Assembly: GCA_964402505.1 (NCBI GenBank)
Contig: CAYOCP010000018.1
Location: 1-64,000 of the forward strand
Source of the DNA: SLRI01 sp964402505
GTDB taxonomy: Bacteria; Pseudomonadota; Alphaproteobacteria; Geminicoccales; Geminicoccaceae
DNA length: 64,000 nt
Direction of reading: 5' to 3'
Made by a program: the position numbers and the translations under genes. Under the pieces are notes generated by a model that was not told the DNA's origin, ran no database searches, and saw only the letters and a list, made by a program, of their open reading frames with translations. Positions 44,036-53,155 of this stretch are shown here, in pieces. The stretch's first letter is position 1, and each line of letters opens with the position of its first letter.

Positions 44036-45300
44036 AGCGCACCCATTTCGTTGAAGCTGAAGAACCTGACTGGCTCACCGATCTCGATTCTGGTCGTTGT
44101 GTCTTCGATCTCGACCAGACCGTCAGCGTCCGTGAGCGAGGTCAGAATGCCCGAGCCCTGCCGGCGAATGATCTCGGCGGCGAGGCCTGAGCCGGACGGG
44201 TCGCTCACCAGTCGGGCGCGCAAGAGCTCGGTGCGGCCCGGACGTTTGCTCAGCTCGAATGCGGCCGGCACCTCGAAGGCGCGCGGCTCCAGCCATTCGG
44301 CGCCCGCCAACCGGGCGATCACCGGTCGGGCGATGCGCATGAAGCACACTGCCGCGGCGACCGGATTGCCCGGCAGGCCAATGGTCAGCGCCCGGCCGAT
44401 CTGACCGAAAGCCAGGGGGCGTCCGGGCTTCATCGCGATCTGCCAGAAATGCATGCGGCCGTGGCGTTCCACCGTGCTCACCACATGATCCTCATCGCCT
44501 TTCGAGGCGCCACCCGAGGTGAGAATGACGTGATGCCGCGCCGCAGCCTCGAGCAGTGTCCCCGCCACCGTGCCGGCATTGTCCGGCAGAATGCCGAGAT
44601 CCTCGACCTTCACCGGCAAATGACGCAGAAGCCCATGCAGCAAGTAGCGATTGGCGTCGAAGAGAGCTCCCGGCGCCAGCTCCTCGCCCGGCTCGCGGAG
44701 CTCATCGCCGCTCGACAGAAGCGCCAGGCGCAGCCGCTCGAAGACGGGCAGCCGTGCCAGCCCGAGCTCGGCCGCAACGGCGACATGGTGCGGCCGGAGC
44801 ATCAGCCCGGGGCCGAATACCACGGCACCGGCAGCAATGTCCTCGCCGGCACTGCGACGGTTGCTGAAGGGGCGAAGCGGCCGCTCGAGCGTCACATCGA
44901 CCCCGTCGCTCGTCACCTCCTCCTGCATGGCGACCGTGTCGGTTCCGGCCGGCATCGGCGCGCCAGTGAGGATGCGGATCGCATGACCCGAGGGCACGGC
45001 GCTCTGGGCCGGATGCCCGGCGGCGGCACGCTCCTGAACGAGCGCGAGACGGGTCGGGCCGGCCGCTGCCTGGCTGCCGGCGGCAAAGGCGAAGCCGTCG
45101 ACCGCCGCGTTGTCGAACGCCGGAACGGCACGGCGGCTGACCAGGGGTGCGGCCAGCACGCGGCCGGTGGCGCGGGCGAGCTCGACCGTCTCCTGGCCGA
45201 CGACCGGGGTGATCCGTGTGCGCAGGCGCTCCAGCGCCGTCCTCAGGGCGATGTGTCCCCGGCTCAGATCGAAGCAATCGGGTGGTGGGATCGGCGTCAG
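44032..45300 (-). CDS. moeA: Molybdopterin molybdenumtransferase MoeA (probable CTG start)
   Basis: MoeA inserts molybdate into adenylated molybdopterin. Domains run from the N-terminal FDNAAVDGFAF segment through the MoCF-like core (LLSSGDEL, ILTSGGASKGDEDHV, GLPGNPVAA) to the C-terminal barrel. The first ATG/GTG/TTG codon in frame is GTG 45159, inside the conserved LAAPLVS region. The family N-terminus (FDLSRGHIALRTALERLRTRITPVVGQE) is open upstream as far as CTG 45300. That CTG overlaps the mobB stop as CTGA and gives 422 aa, a normal length. Confidence 0.88.
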   Translation of the reverse strand: MTPIPPPDCFDLSRGHIALRTALERLRTRITPVVGQETVELARATGRVLAAPLVSRRAVPAFDNAAVDGFAFAAGSQAAAGPTRLALVQERAAAGHPAQSAVPSGHAIRILTGAPMPAGTDTVAMQEEVTSDGVDVTLERPLRPFSNRRSAGEDIAAGAVVFGPGLMLRPHHVAVAAELGLARLPVFERLRLALLSSGDELREPGEELAPGALFDANRYLLHGLLRHLPVKVEDLGILPDNAGTVAGTLLEAAARHHVILTSGGASKGDEDHVVSTVERHGRMHFWQIAMKPGRPLAFGQIGRALTIGLPGNPVAAAVCFMRIARPVIARLAGAEWLEPRAFEVPAAFELSKRPGRTELLRARLVSDPSGSGLAAEIIRRQGSGILTSLTDADGLVEIEDTTTRIEIGEPVRFFSFNEMGAL

Positions 45301-45800
45301 ATTTCGATCTCCCTTGCGTGAGCGAGCGCCATTTCGGCGATGGCCGCGATGTCGTCGAGGTGGAGCACCGGCACCTCGAGCGAGCCGATCGGTATGTCGG
45401 CGGCGACGGCGACGACATCCGGATCCTCGCGGGCGATGAGCGCCGTGCCGCGTTCGCCCCGGTGAACCTCGATCTTGGGCAGGGAGGAGCCCTTGAACCC
45501 CTCGACGATGACGAGATCGGCCGGCGCCAGCTTGTCGAGGAGCGTCTCGAGCGGGGGTTCGTCCTCGTCCCGGAGCTCGTGCATGAGTATCCAGCGGCGG
45601 CCGGTCGCCAGGATCACCTCACCGGCGCCGGCCTGACGGTGCCGCCAGGTATCCTTGCCCGGCTGGTCGAGATCGACGCTGTGATGGGCATGCTTGACCG
45701 TCGACACACGCAAGCCACGCTCGGTCAAATGCTCGATCAGGCGGACGACCAGGGTCGTCTTGCCATTGTTCTTCCAACCGACAACACCTATGACGCGCAT
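45297..45800 (-). CDS. mobB: Molybdopterin-guanine dinucleotide biosynthesis protein MobB
   Basis: The 167-aa GTP-binding protein has Walker A GWKNNGKTT at residues 8-16, then VKHAHHSVDLDQPGKDTWRHRQAGA and VIVEGFKGSSLPKIEVHR. It aids MobA in making the bis-MGD cofactor, and is not essential in E. coli. Its TGA overlaps the proposed moeA start. The 129-bp gap to tusA upstream is divergent and holds no other feature I see. Confidence 0.93.
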   Translation of the reverse strand: MRVIGVVGWKNNGKTTLVVRLIEHLTERGLRVSTVKHAHHSVDLDQPGKDTWRHRQAGAGEVILATGRRWILMHELRDEDEPPLETLLDKLAPADLVIVEGFKGSSLPKIEVHRGERGTALIAREDPDVVAVAADIPIGSLEVPVLHLDDIAAIAEMALAHAREIEI

Positions 45801-45929
45801 GGAATCCGGGCTGCATGCCTCTCAGGGCGGACCGTCCCGCCGCCGGTGGCTTACCATGCCCATGGCGCTTCGGCCAAACGGCGGCGGGAGGGAAGGGGAG
45901 GTGGCTCGAAGCATCGGGCAGGTGGCTGA

Positions 45930-46151
45930 ATGGTGGAGCTGGACACGCGCGGATTGAACTGTCCGCTGCCGGTGCTGAAGGCGCAGAAGGCGCTTCGCTC
46001 GATGTCGCCCGGCGAGCGATTGTGCGTGCTCGCGACCGATCCCAAGGCACCTGCCGATTTCGCCCAGCTCTGCGAGGTCGCGGGCCACGGTTTGGTGGAG
46101 AGCGTGAAGCGCGACGGTCATTGGGTCTTCGTGATCGAGAAGCGTGGCTGA
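45930..46151 (+). CDS. tusA: TusA-family sulfur carrier
   Basis: The 73-aa protein shows the family core LDTRGLNCPLPVLKAQKAL, with the persulfide-carrying Cys in NCPLP. TusA relays sulfur for tRNA thiolation and molybdenum-cofactor enzymes. Its place among mobB, moeA, mobA and fdhD suggests sulfur supply to molybdoenzymes (inference). The next gene's GTG overlaps its last codons by eight bases. Confidence 0.88.
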   Translation: MVELDTRGLNCPLPVLKAQKALRSMSPGERLCVLATDPKAPADFAQLCEVAGHGLVESVKRDGHWVFVIEKRG

Positions 46152-46944
46152 TCGACTGGCTCTGGAGCTGCCATCATGGGCCGAAGGTGTGCTCGTCGTC
46201 GGCGATGTCCACGGGCAGGACCGGCTGTTCCAGGCTGCGGTCGATCTGGCGGCGGCGGAACGGCGGCTCGTCGTGTCGCTTGGCGACCTCGTCGATCGAG
46301 GTCCGGACAACGCCGCATGCATCCGGCTCATGCTCGACCTGCTGCGCCGGGAATGCGGTCTCTTTTTGCGCGGCAATCACGACGACAAGCTCTACCGGGC
46401 GCTGAAGGGAAACCCGGTAACCGTCGATGACGATCTCGCGCTCACATTGCAACAGCTCGGTTCGGCTCCCGATGCGGACGTGCTGAAGGGGGGCTTCAGC
46501 AACGCCTACCGGTCGGCGCCTTTCCTCGCCCGGCTCGGCGAGTGCCTGATGGTGCATGGCGCCCTTGCGCCTGCAATGCTGACGAGCCCAACCTTCGGGC
46601 CCCGTCTCGAGGCACTGGCACTTTTCGGCGAGACGAAGGCGCATGGGACCGGGCCGAAGCCGATCCGGACCTATTGCTGGGTCGACGGGATCGAGAGCGG
46701 GATGACGGTAATCATCGGTCATCATCCAATCAGCGACGAGAGCGTGCTGGTTCGCACCGGCATCCGAGGTGGCCGCGTTCTCCATCTCGATTGTGGTGCG
46801 GGCAAGGGGCGCGGCCTCGGAACGCTCCGTCTCGCCGGCGACGGGCGGGTTGTGAATGCGGTGCGGTTCGTCCCCTGCGGCCGGAACGTGCGGGCGGAGG
46901 AAGCCGCCTTCGTCGCTGTTGGAGAGGAAAGCGAGCCGCAATGA
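46144..46944 (+). CDS. Calcineurin-type metallophosphoesterase
   Basis: The 266-aa protein has the di-metal motifs GDVHG, GDLVDRG, GNHDD and GHHP in order. It resembles bacterial Ser/Thr phosphatases and diadenosine-tetraphosphate hydrolases; which activity it has is unclear. The GTG at 46144 overlaps tusA, so the two are co-translated. The aminotransferase gene follows after 101 bp. Confidence 0.85.
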   Translation: MADRLALELPSWAEGVLVVGDVHGQDRLFQAAVDLAAAERRLVVSLGDLVDRGPDNAACIRLMLDLLRRECGLFLRGNHDDKLYRALKGNPVTVDDDLALTLQQLGSAPDADVLKGGFSNAYRSAPFLARLGECLMVHGALAPAMLTSPTFGPRLEALALFGETKAHGTGPKPIRTYCWVDGIESGMTVIIGHHPISDESVLVRTGIRGGRVLHLDCGAGKGRGLGTLRLAGDGRVVNAVRFVPCGRNVRAEEAAFVAVGEESEPQ

Positions 46945-47045
46945 GCGCTTGCCCGCGTTCAGACGGAGACGAGGGTGCCACGGCCATGGTGGCGGCGGCT
47001 CGCGGGCGGTATGAGACGGGGAGTTCCCGGACGATCGGAGGTTTG

Positions 47046-48206
47046 ATGGGCGCCATTCGCAAGGAGATCGAGAACCTCGAGCTCTCCGGCATCAGCAAGG
47101 TGGCAATGGGTGCTCTCGGCGATCCGGAGGTGATTCCGCTCTGGTTCGGCGAGAGCGACATCGTGACGCCTGCCTTCATTCGCGATGCCGCCAAGGCGGC
47201 GCTGGATGCGGGGCAGACCTTCTATTCCTTCTCCCGTGGCACGCCGGCGCTGCGGACCGGGCTCAAGACCTATCTCGATCGCCTCTACGGCATCGACCTG
47301 CATCCGGACCGGATCACGGTCGCGGGCTCGACCATGCTTTCGGTCGTCGTTGCCGCCGAATGCCTGCTCGACCGCGACGACGAGATCATCCTGGTCGGTC
47401 CCTACTGGCCGAACATTCGTGTCGCCGCCCGGCTGATGGGTGCGAAGTCGGTGGACGTCAGGCTGCGCATGGGCGAGCGGCGCTGGGAGCTCGATCTCGA
47501 CGACGTGGCGCGGGCGATCACGGCCCGCACCCGGGCGATCTACGTCAACACGCCCTCGAACCCGACCGGCTGGATCATGTCCGGCGAGGAAGGGCGGGCC
47601 TTGCTCGACCTCTGTCGCGGGCACGGCCTCGGCCTGGTCGCCGACGAGGTCTACCACCGGAACGTCTTCGGCGGCCGGGACCCTGCACCCTCTTTCCTCG
47701 AGCTTGCGGGGCCGGAGGAGCCGGTCTTCGTGCTCAACGGCTTCTCCAAGGCCTGGGCCATGACCGGCTGGCGGTTGGGCTGGATGGTGGCGCCGGCGCA
47801 TCTGGTCGAGCCCATGGCGGTGCTGGCCGAATGCAACAACACCGGCGCCACGGTCTTCGCCCAGGCGGGTGGGCTCGCCGCGCTGGAAGGAGGCGAGGAT
47901 TTCGTTCGCGCCTTCATTGAGCGGACCCGAGGCAATCGCGACCTCGTGATGGAGCTGATCGGAAGCCATCCCAAGGTCGTGCTGCCCGAGCCCGAGGGCG
48001 CCTTCTACGCCTTTCCCAGGATCGAGAGTCTCGGCGACAGCCTCGCCTTCGCGCGCCTGGCACTCGAGCGCTGCAAGGTCGGGATCGCCGCCGGCTACAC
48101 GTTCGGTGCCGGCAACGAGGGTCATGTGCGGCTCTGCTTCGCGATCGAGCCGGCGCGCCTAAGGCTCGCGCTCGAGCGGCTGCGCGGGCTCCTCGACGAG
48201 CTCTGA
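47046..48206 (+). CDS. Class I/II PLP-dependent aminotransferase
   Basis: The 386-aa fold-type I enzyme shows NTPSNPTGWIMS, DEVYHRNVFGG and the PLP lysine in NGFSKAWAMTGWRLGW. It is of the aspartate/aromatic transaminase type; the amino donor is unknown. GGAGG precedes the ATG at 47046; the longer open frame is not conserved-looking. Its 3' end overlaps the convergent mobA gene by 48 bp, which is long for real genes, but both ends look genuine. Confidence 0.88.
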   Translation: MGAIRKEIENLELSGISKVAMGALGDPEVIPLWFGESDIVTPAFIRDAAKAALDAGQTFYSFSRGTPALRTGLKTYLDRLYGIDLHPDRITVAGSTMLSVVVAAECLLDRDDEIILVGPYWPNIRVAARLMGAKSVDVRLRMGERRWELDLDDVARAITARTRAIYVNTPSNPTGWIMSGEEGRALLDLCRGHGLGLVADEVYHRNVFGGRDPAPSFLELAGPEEPVFVLNGFSKAWAMTGWRLGWMVAPAHLVEPMAVLAECNNTGATVFAQAGGLAALEGGEDFVRAFIERTRGNRDLVMELIGSHPKVVLPEPEGAFYAFPRIESLGDSLAFARLALERCKVGIAAGYTFGAGNEGHVRLCFAIEPARLRLALERLRGLLDEL

Positions 48207-48809
48207 GAGCGCTTCGGCCCTCGCCAGATCCTCGGGCCGGTTGATGTTGAAGAAGGGGTCGAAAGGCAGGTCGGCGAAGTCGACCTCGACCACGCGATAG
48301 CGGGCGGCGAAGCGGTCGATCTTGCGCTCGTCCTCGAGGGTCAGGGCCCGTTCGAGTGACTCGTGCAGGGTCGTGCGCCAGAGACCGAAGACGGGATGGG
48401 TGCGCCCCGCCGAGCGGGCGAAGGCGATGTCCGCCTCGTCGGTGCCGGCTCGGGTCAGGAGCCGTGCCACGAGATCCCGGGGAAAGAAGGGCGTGTCCGT
48501 TGCCGCCGTGGCGAGCCAGCCAGCGGTGTCGTTCCGGCGCATGAAGTCCATGCCGGTGAGCACGCCGGCGAGCGGGCCGGCGAAGCCCGGCACCACATCG
48601 GCCACGACCGGCAGGCCGTAATCGGCAAAGCGCATGGGATCGCCGTTGGCGTTGAGCACGAGGCCCCCGACCTGGGGTGCCAGCCTGCGGACGGCATGCG
48701 CGAGGAGGGTCTGGCCGGCGAGCTCCAGCAGGCATTTGTCGCCGCCGCCCATCCGCCGGGCCTGACCGCCGGCGAGCAGAAGCCCGAAAACCGCCGGCTC
48801 AGCTCGCAT
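48159..48809 (-). CDS. mobA: Molybdenum cofactor guanylyltransferase MobA
   Basis: The 216-aa enzyme attaches GMP to molybdopterin. The nucleotide-binding LLAGGQARRMGGGDKCLLEL is at residues 10-29, followed by the metal/substrate motif ATDTPFFPRD and NINRPEDLA near the end. It overlaps the fdhD stop by 11 bases, so fdhD and mobA form an operon that serves formate-dehydrogenase-type (bis-MGD) enzymes. Confidence 0.92.
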   Translation of the reverse strand: MRAEPAVFGLLLAGGQARRMGGGDKCLLELAGQTLLAHAVRRLAPQVGGLVLNANGDPMRFADYGLPVVADVVPGFAGPLAGVLTGMDFMRRNDTAGWLATAATDTPFFPRDLVARLLTRAGTDEADIAFARSAGRTHPVFGLWRTTLHESLERALTLEDERKIDRFAARYRVVEVDFADLPFDPFFNINRPEDLARAEALSELVEEPAQPLEREP

Positions 48810-49707
48810 CGACAGCCTCGCTTCGGCTGCCCTTGCGGACGCTCTGCGGCAGCTCCTCGCCCACGGCCGCGACGTCGGCGTCGAAAACGATCCGTTCGGT
48901 GCCGGCCAGGGCGAGAAAGCGCCGGCCGCGCGCCCGGCCGATGAGCGTGAGGTTGGCCTGGCGCGCGAGATCGACGCCCCAGGCGGTGAAGCCGGAGCGG
49001 GAAACCAGGATGGGAATGCCCATCTGCACCGTCTTGATGACCATCTCCGAGGTCAGCCGGCCCGTTGTGTAGAAGATCTTGTCGGCGGCATCGAGGCCGT
49101 GCCGGAACATGTAGCCGGCGATCTTGTCGACGGCATTGTGGCGGCCGACGTCCTCCATGTAGAGCAGCACGTCCGGACCGGCGCAGAGGGCACAGCCGTG
49201 GATCGCACCGGCCTCGAGATAGAGGGAGGGGCAGGTGTTGATCGCCCTGGTGAGCGCGTAGAGCCAACTCGTTTTGAGGACGGCATCCGCCGGCAGGCGC
49301 ACCTCCTCGAACTTCTCCATGAGATCGCCGAAGACGGTTCCCTGGGCGCAACCGGAGGTGCGCACCTTCTTCTTCAGCTTCTCCTCGTAGTCGGTGGCAC
49401 GCAAAGTGCGCACGACCACGATCTCGAGGTCCTCGTCGTAGTCGATGGCCGTGATTCGGTCGTCGGCTCGCAGCATGTTCTGGTTGAGGAGATAGCCGAC
49501 CGCCAGGTAGTCGGGATGGTCGCCGATCGTCATCATCGTGACGATCTCCTGGCCGTTCAGGAAAAGCGTCAGCGGCCGCTCGTGGATGACCCGGGCCTCG
49601 ACCTCCCGGCCCTCGTGATTCAGGCCGCGGACGGCACGGGTGAGGCGTGGGTCCGTTGGGTCGGGCAGGATCAGGCTGCGCTCGAGGCCCGCCACCGCGA
49701 TCGCCAT
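48799..49707 (-). CDS. fdhD: Formate dehydrogenase accessory sulfurtransferase FdhD
   Basis: The 302-aa protein delivers sulfur to the bis-MGD cofactor of formate dehydrogenases. The C-terminal MEDVGRHNAVDKIAGY and SEMVIKTVQMGIPILVSRS are typical. The loop that normally holds CxxC (GCGVCG in E. coli) reads SGCAQGT, with only Cys120. A separate CxxC (Cys172, Cys175 in HGCALC) lies before the GRHNAVDK motif. GGAGGAGG precedes the ATG at 49707. No formate dehydrogenase structural gene is in the window. Confidence 0.9.
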   Translation of the reverse strand: MAIAVAGLERSLILPDPTDPRLTRAVRGLNHEGREVEARVIHERPLTLFLNGQEIVTMMTIGDHPDYLAVGYLLNQNMLRADDRITAIDYDEDLEIVVVRTLRATDYEEKLKKKVRTSGCAQGTVFGDLMEKFEEVRLPADAVLKTSWLYALTRAINTCPSLYLEAGAIHGCALCAGPDVLLYMEDVGRHNAVDKIAGYMFRHGLDAADKIFYTTGRLTSEMVIKTVQMGIPILVSRSGFTAWGVDLARQANLTLIGRARGRRFLALAGTERIVFDADVAAVGEELPQSVRKGSRSEAVDAS

Positions 49708-49828
49708 CCGCACCTCCTCCTCTTGCAACACCGGTTTTCGATCGCAACCTAGGCAATCGCGCGCCACTTGCAATGCGCCGGCGCTGCTGCGATCAGGCGA
49801 GGCTCGGCACGATCACGATGCGGGAGCG

Positions 49829-51733
49829 ATGGCGAAACGTTCGAACGGCAAGGAGGCGGCGAAGCCGCGACGTGGCTTTGTCAGGCGAGTGGCAGGGCTG
49901 CTGCCGGCATTGTTCGTCGCCATGCTCGTCCTCTGGGTCGGCCTCTTCGTCGTCTACGCACCGGAGCTGCCGGACACGGAGGCCCTTTTCGATGATGCCC
50001 GCCAGGCGCGGGTGACGCTGATCGCCGCAGACGGCACCGTGCTGGCGGAGCGGGGTGCCAGCGGCACGGCCTTCGTCCGGCTCGGCGAGGTGAGCCCCGT
50101 CCTTCGCGATGCGGTGATCGCCACGGAGGACCGGCGGTTCTACAGCCATTTCGGGCTGGATGTGCGCGGCACGCTCAGGGCGCTGCTCAGCAACCTGCGC
50201 GCCGGCGAGGTGGTCGCAGGCGGCAGCACGCTGACCCAGCAACTGGCGAAGAACCTCTTCCTCACCCCCGACCGCTCGTTGCGCCGCAAGATGCAGGAGC
50301 TGATCCTGGCTTTCTGGCTCGAGGCGCGGCTGACGAAGGACGAGATCCTCGAGCTCTATCTCAACCGCGTCTATCTGGGCGCCGGCGCCTACGGGGTGGA
50401 GGCCGCGGCACAGCGCTATTTCGGCAAGCCGGCGGCGCGTGTCGATCTCGCCGAGGCGGCCCTTCTCGCGGGACTCCTGCGGGCTCCCTCGCGGCTGGCG
50501 CCGACGGTCGATCTCGATCGCGCCAACCGTCGGGCGGCGACCGTCCTCCGGCTGATGGTGGAGACGGGCAAGATCTCGCCCGAGCGAGCGGCCGAGGCGC
50601 GGGCCGCACCGGCAAGGCTGGCACCGGCGGGCGGCTCGGAGCTGGCCGGGCATTTCGTCGACTGGGTGCTGGACGGATTGACCCTGCATCTGGGCAAGCC
50701 CGAGGCCGACTGGGTCGTGCGCACCACGCTCGATCCCCGGCTGCAGCGCGTGGCCGAGGCCGCGGTGGCGCGGCAGCTCGGGGATCGGCCGGAGATCGAG
50801 GCGGCGGTCGTGCTGCTCGACGAGGAGGGGGCCATCCGTGCCATGGTCGGCGGCCGGGCCTATCGCCGGGACCGCTTCAATCGCGCGGTCGCCGCCCATC
50901 GCCAGCCCGGCTCGGCGTTCAAGCCTTTCGTCTATCTGACCGCCCTCGAGGAAGGGGCGAGCCCCTCCGACACCATCGAGGACGTGCCCTTCACCGTGGA
51001 AGGATGGACGCCGGGCAATCCGGGCGGCAAGCGCTACGGCCGCGTCACGCTGGACGAGGCGCTGGCGCGCTCGTTCAACACGGTGGCGGTTCGCCTCGGC
51101 CAGGATGTGGGCATGAAGAAGGTGACCGAGCGGGCGCGGCTGCTCGGCATCGAGAGCGAGCTTCGGCCTGTCCCGTCGCTGGCGCTCGGCACCTCCGAGG
51201 TGGTTCCGCTGGAGCTGACGGCGGCCTACCAGCCCTTCGCGCTCGACGGCGTTCGTCGTCCGCCTTTCGGCGTCGTGCGCGTCACCGACGCGGCGGCGGG
51301 CGAGCTCTACGCGCATCGGCCTGTCGAGGTCGCGGTCGTCCAACCGGAGATCGCCCGCCAGATGCGCAACATGTTGGGTGACGTCGTGCGCCGCGGCACC
51401 GGCAGGGCGGCTGCGCTGCCGGATCGGCAGGCGTTCGGCAAGACTGGCACGACGCAGGGCAACCGGGATGCCTGGTTCGTCGGCTTCGCCGGCGCCTACA
51501 CCATGGGTATCTGGGTCGGTCGCGACGACAACCAGCCCATGCCAGGTGTTTCGGGTGCCGACCTGCCAGCCCGGATCTGGCGTGACGTGATGAGCGAGAC
51601 GGCGCCGGGGGAGCTCCTGGCCGGGCTCGCGCTACCCCAGGCGAGGCCCGCGCAGCCGGCGTGGAAGGGGGACGGCTACGTCCTGCACACGGTCAAGCGC
51701 TGGTTCGACCGGGTGCTGGGCGCCATCAATTGA
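49829..51733 (+). CDS. Class A penicillin-binding protein (PBP1-type)
   Basis: The 634-aa bifunctional cell-wall enzyme has one N-terminal membrane helix (about residues 17-40). The glycosyltransferase domain shows ATEDRRFYSHFGLD and GGSTLTQQLAKNLF. The transpeptidase domain has its three motifs in order: SAFK in QPGSAFKPF, SFN in ARSFNTVAV, and KTGTT. It polymerises and cross-links peptidoglycan in the periplasm. The ATG at 49829 follows GGGAGC. It is divergent from fdhD. Confidence 0.93.
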   Translation: MAKRSNGKEAAKPRRGFVRRVAGLLPALFVAMLVLWVGLFVVYAPELPDTEALFDDARQARVTLIAADGTVLAERGASGTAFVRLGEVSPVLRDAVIATEDRRFYSHFGLDVRGTLRALLSNLRAGEVVAGGSTLTQQLAKNLFLTPDRSLRRKMQELILAFWLEARLTKDEILELYLNRVYLGAGAYGVEAAAQRYFGKPAARVDLAEAALLAGLLRAPSRLAPTVDLDRANRRAATVLRLMVETGKISPERAAEARAAPARLAPAGGSELAGHFVDWVLDGLTLHLGKPEADWVVRTTLDPRLQRVAEAAVARQLGDRPEIEAAVVLLDEEGAIRAMVGGRAYRRDRFNRAVAAHRQPGSAFKPFVYLTALEEGASPSDTIEDVPFTVEGWTPGNPGGKRYGRVTLDEALARSFNTVAVRLGQDVGMKKVTERARLLGIESELRPVPSLALGTSEVVPLELTAAYQPFALDGVRRPPFGVVRVTDAAAGELYAHRPVEVAVVQPEIARQMRNMLGDVVRRGTGRAAALPDRQAFGKTGTTQGNRDAWFVGFAGAYTMGIWVGRDDNQPMPGVSGADLPARIWRDVMSETAPGELLAGLALPQARPAQPAWKGDGYVLHTVKRWFDRVLGAIN

Positions 51734-51740
51734 AGCCGGC

Positions 51741-52025
51741 TCAGGGCTTGCCGCTCATCGCCCGCCAGAGGTAGTGGATGAGCCAGATCGGCACGACGAT
51801 GACCGCCCCGATGAAGATGTACTTGACGGCCCACTGCACCCAGCCGGTGGCGTCTCCGAGGATGCCGGCGATGCTGTCCTTGGCCCAGTAGAGCAGGTCG
51901 ATCGGGTCCTTGCCGAGCCAGGCGAGCACGAGGCCGACGCAGAGGGACGCCACGACGAGCTTGACAACGGTGGCGGTCGTGATGCGGGGTAGCGTCAAGA
52001 GCCTCTCATCCGCGATGCGCGGCAC
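51741..52025 (-). CDS. Small two-helix membrane protein (DUF6460-like)
   Basis: The 94-aa protein has two hydrophobic helices (VVKLVVASLCVGLVLAWLG and YIFIGAVIVVPIWLIHYLW) around a short amphipathic stretch with IDLLYWAKDSIAGILG. It resembles a small alphaproteobacterial family of unknown function. It converges on the PBP gene, with 7 bp between stops, and has no partner on its own strand. Confidence 0.65.
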   Translation of the reverse strand: MPRIADERLLTLPRITTATVVKLVVASLCVGLVLAWLGKDPIDLLYWAKDSIAGILGDATGWVQWAVKYIFIGAVIVVPIWLIHYLWRAMSGKP

Positions 52026-52129
52026 CGGGCTCGTGCCCGATGTTCCGCCGGGAACGGGCAGCGACGGCCCGAAGCGCTGCCGGATATAGGCAGGGCCCCC
52101 GGCAGGTGCAAGTTGGAGACCATCAGACG

Positions 52130-53155
52130 ATGCAACCGGATCAGGCGCTCAGCCTCGTTGCCGTCCATGCCGAGGGCGAGATCGGCAAGGTGATCGTGGC
52201 GGGTGCCCCAGCGATCCCGGGGCGATCGGTGCTCGAGAAGCTCGTTCACCTCAACACCGTGGATGACGGGCTTCGGCGCTTTTGCGTCCTCGAGCCGCGC
52301 GGCGGGCCGCAGATGTCGGTCAACCTGCTCCTGGATGCGATCGAGCCCGGCACCGATGCAGGCTTCATCGTCATGCAGCCGGACGCTTCGCACGCGATGT
52401 CGGGCTCGAACGCCATCTGCGTGACCACGGCCTTGCTCGAGACCGGTCGCGTGGCGATGCAGGAGCCGGAGACGCGGCTGGTGCTCGACACCGCCGCCGG
52501 GCCGGTGCCGGTCGTGGCCACCTGCCGGGAGGGCAAATGCGAGCGCGTGCGCCTCGACATGCCCTGGAGCTTCGTGGTCGGGGACGGGCTCGCCTTCGAG
52601 GTCGAGGGGCAGGGCCGGATCGAAGCGGCGATCGCCTTCGGCGGCGTCTTTTATCTTCTGGTCGACGCGGGGCCGCTCGGCCTCGAAATCGTGCCAGGGT
52701 CGGCGCGGCGGCTGGTCGATGCCGGCATGGCGATCCTGGCCGAGGCCCGACGCCGCTGGCAGCCGGTCCATCCAGAGCGGCCGGGGATCGAGGGGCTCGC
52801 CTATCTCATGTTCATGGCGGAGGACGAGGGTCGAAGGGTCAATGCCACGATCATGCCACCGGGCCGCATCGACCGCTCGCCCTGCGGCACCGGCAGCTCG
52901 GCACGGCTCGCTTTGCTCCATGCGCGGGGCGAGCTGCGGCAGGACGCGACCGCAACCTTTCACTCCATCATCGGCAGCCGCTTCGAGGCCGGAATCGGCG
53001 CCACGGGCGAGGTCGCGGGCCGGCCGGCGATCCGCCCCTGGATCAGCGGCCGGGGCTGGATCTACGCCGAGGAGAAGCTCTTCGTCGACGCGCGCGATCC
53101 CTTCCTTGCCGGACATGCCGTGGCCGATGTCTACGGCCCCGGCCTCGCGCGATGA
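52130..53155 (+). CDS. Proline racemase family protein (Ser/Cys active-site pair)
   Basis: The 341-aa enzyme has the two acid/base positions of the family. The first (Cys in proline racemase, MCGHG) is Ser91 in HAMSGSNA; the second is Cys252 in RSPCGTGSSARLALL. Ser/Cys members include 4-hydroxyproline 2-epimerases and trans-3-hydroxy-L-proline dehydratases, so a role in hydroxyproline use is likely and simple proline racemisation is not. The ATG at 52130 is preceded by GGAG. Its stop overlaps the hemW start (ATGA at 53152). Confidence 0.85.
   Translation: MQPDQALSLVAVHAEGEIGKVIVAGAPAIPGRSVLEKLVHLNTVDDGLRRFCVLEPRGGPQMSVNLLLDAIEPGTDAGFIVMQPDASHAMSGSNAICVTTALLETGRVAMQEPETRLVLDTAAGPVPVVATCREGKCERVRLDMPWSFVVGDGLAFEVEGQGRIEAAIAFGGVFYLLVDAGPLGLEIVPGSARRLVDAGMAILAEARRRWQPVHPERPGIEGLAYLMFMAEDEGRRVNATIMPPGRIDRSPCGTGSSARLALLHARGELRQDATATFHSIIGSRFEAGIGATGEVAGRPAIRPWISGRGWIYAEEKLFVDARDPFLAGHAVADVYGPGLAR

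Noticed and set aside
48159..48206. One of mobA or the aminotransferase being mis-ended
   Set aside because: Both reading frames keep family-like C-termini, so a 48-bp convergent overlap is accepted.
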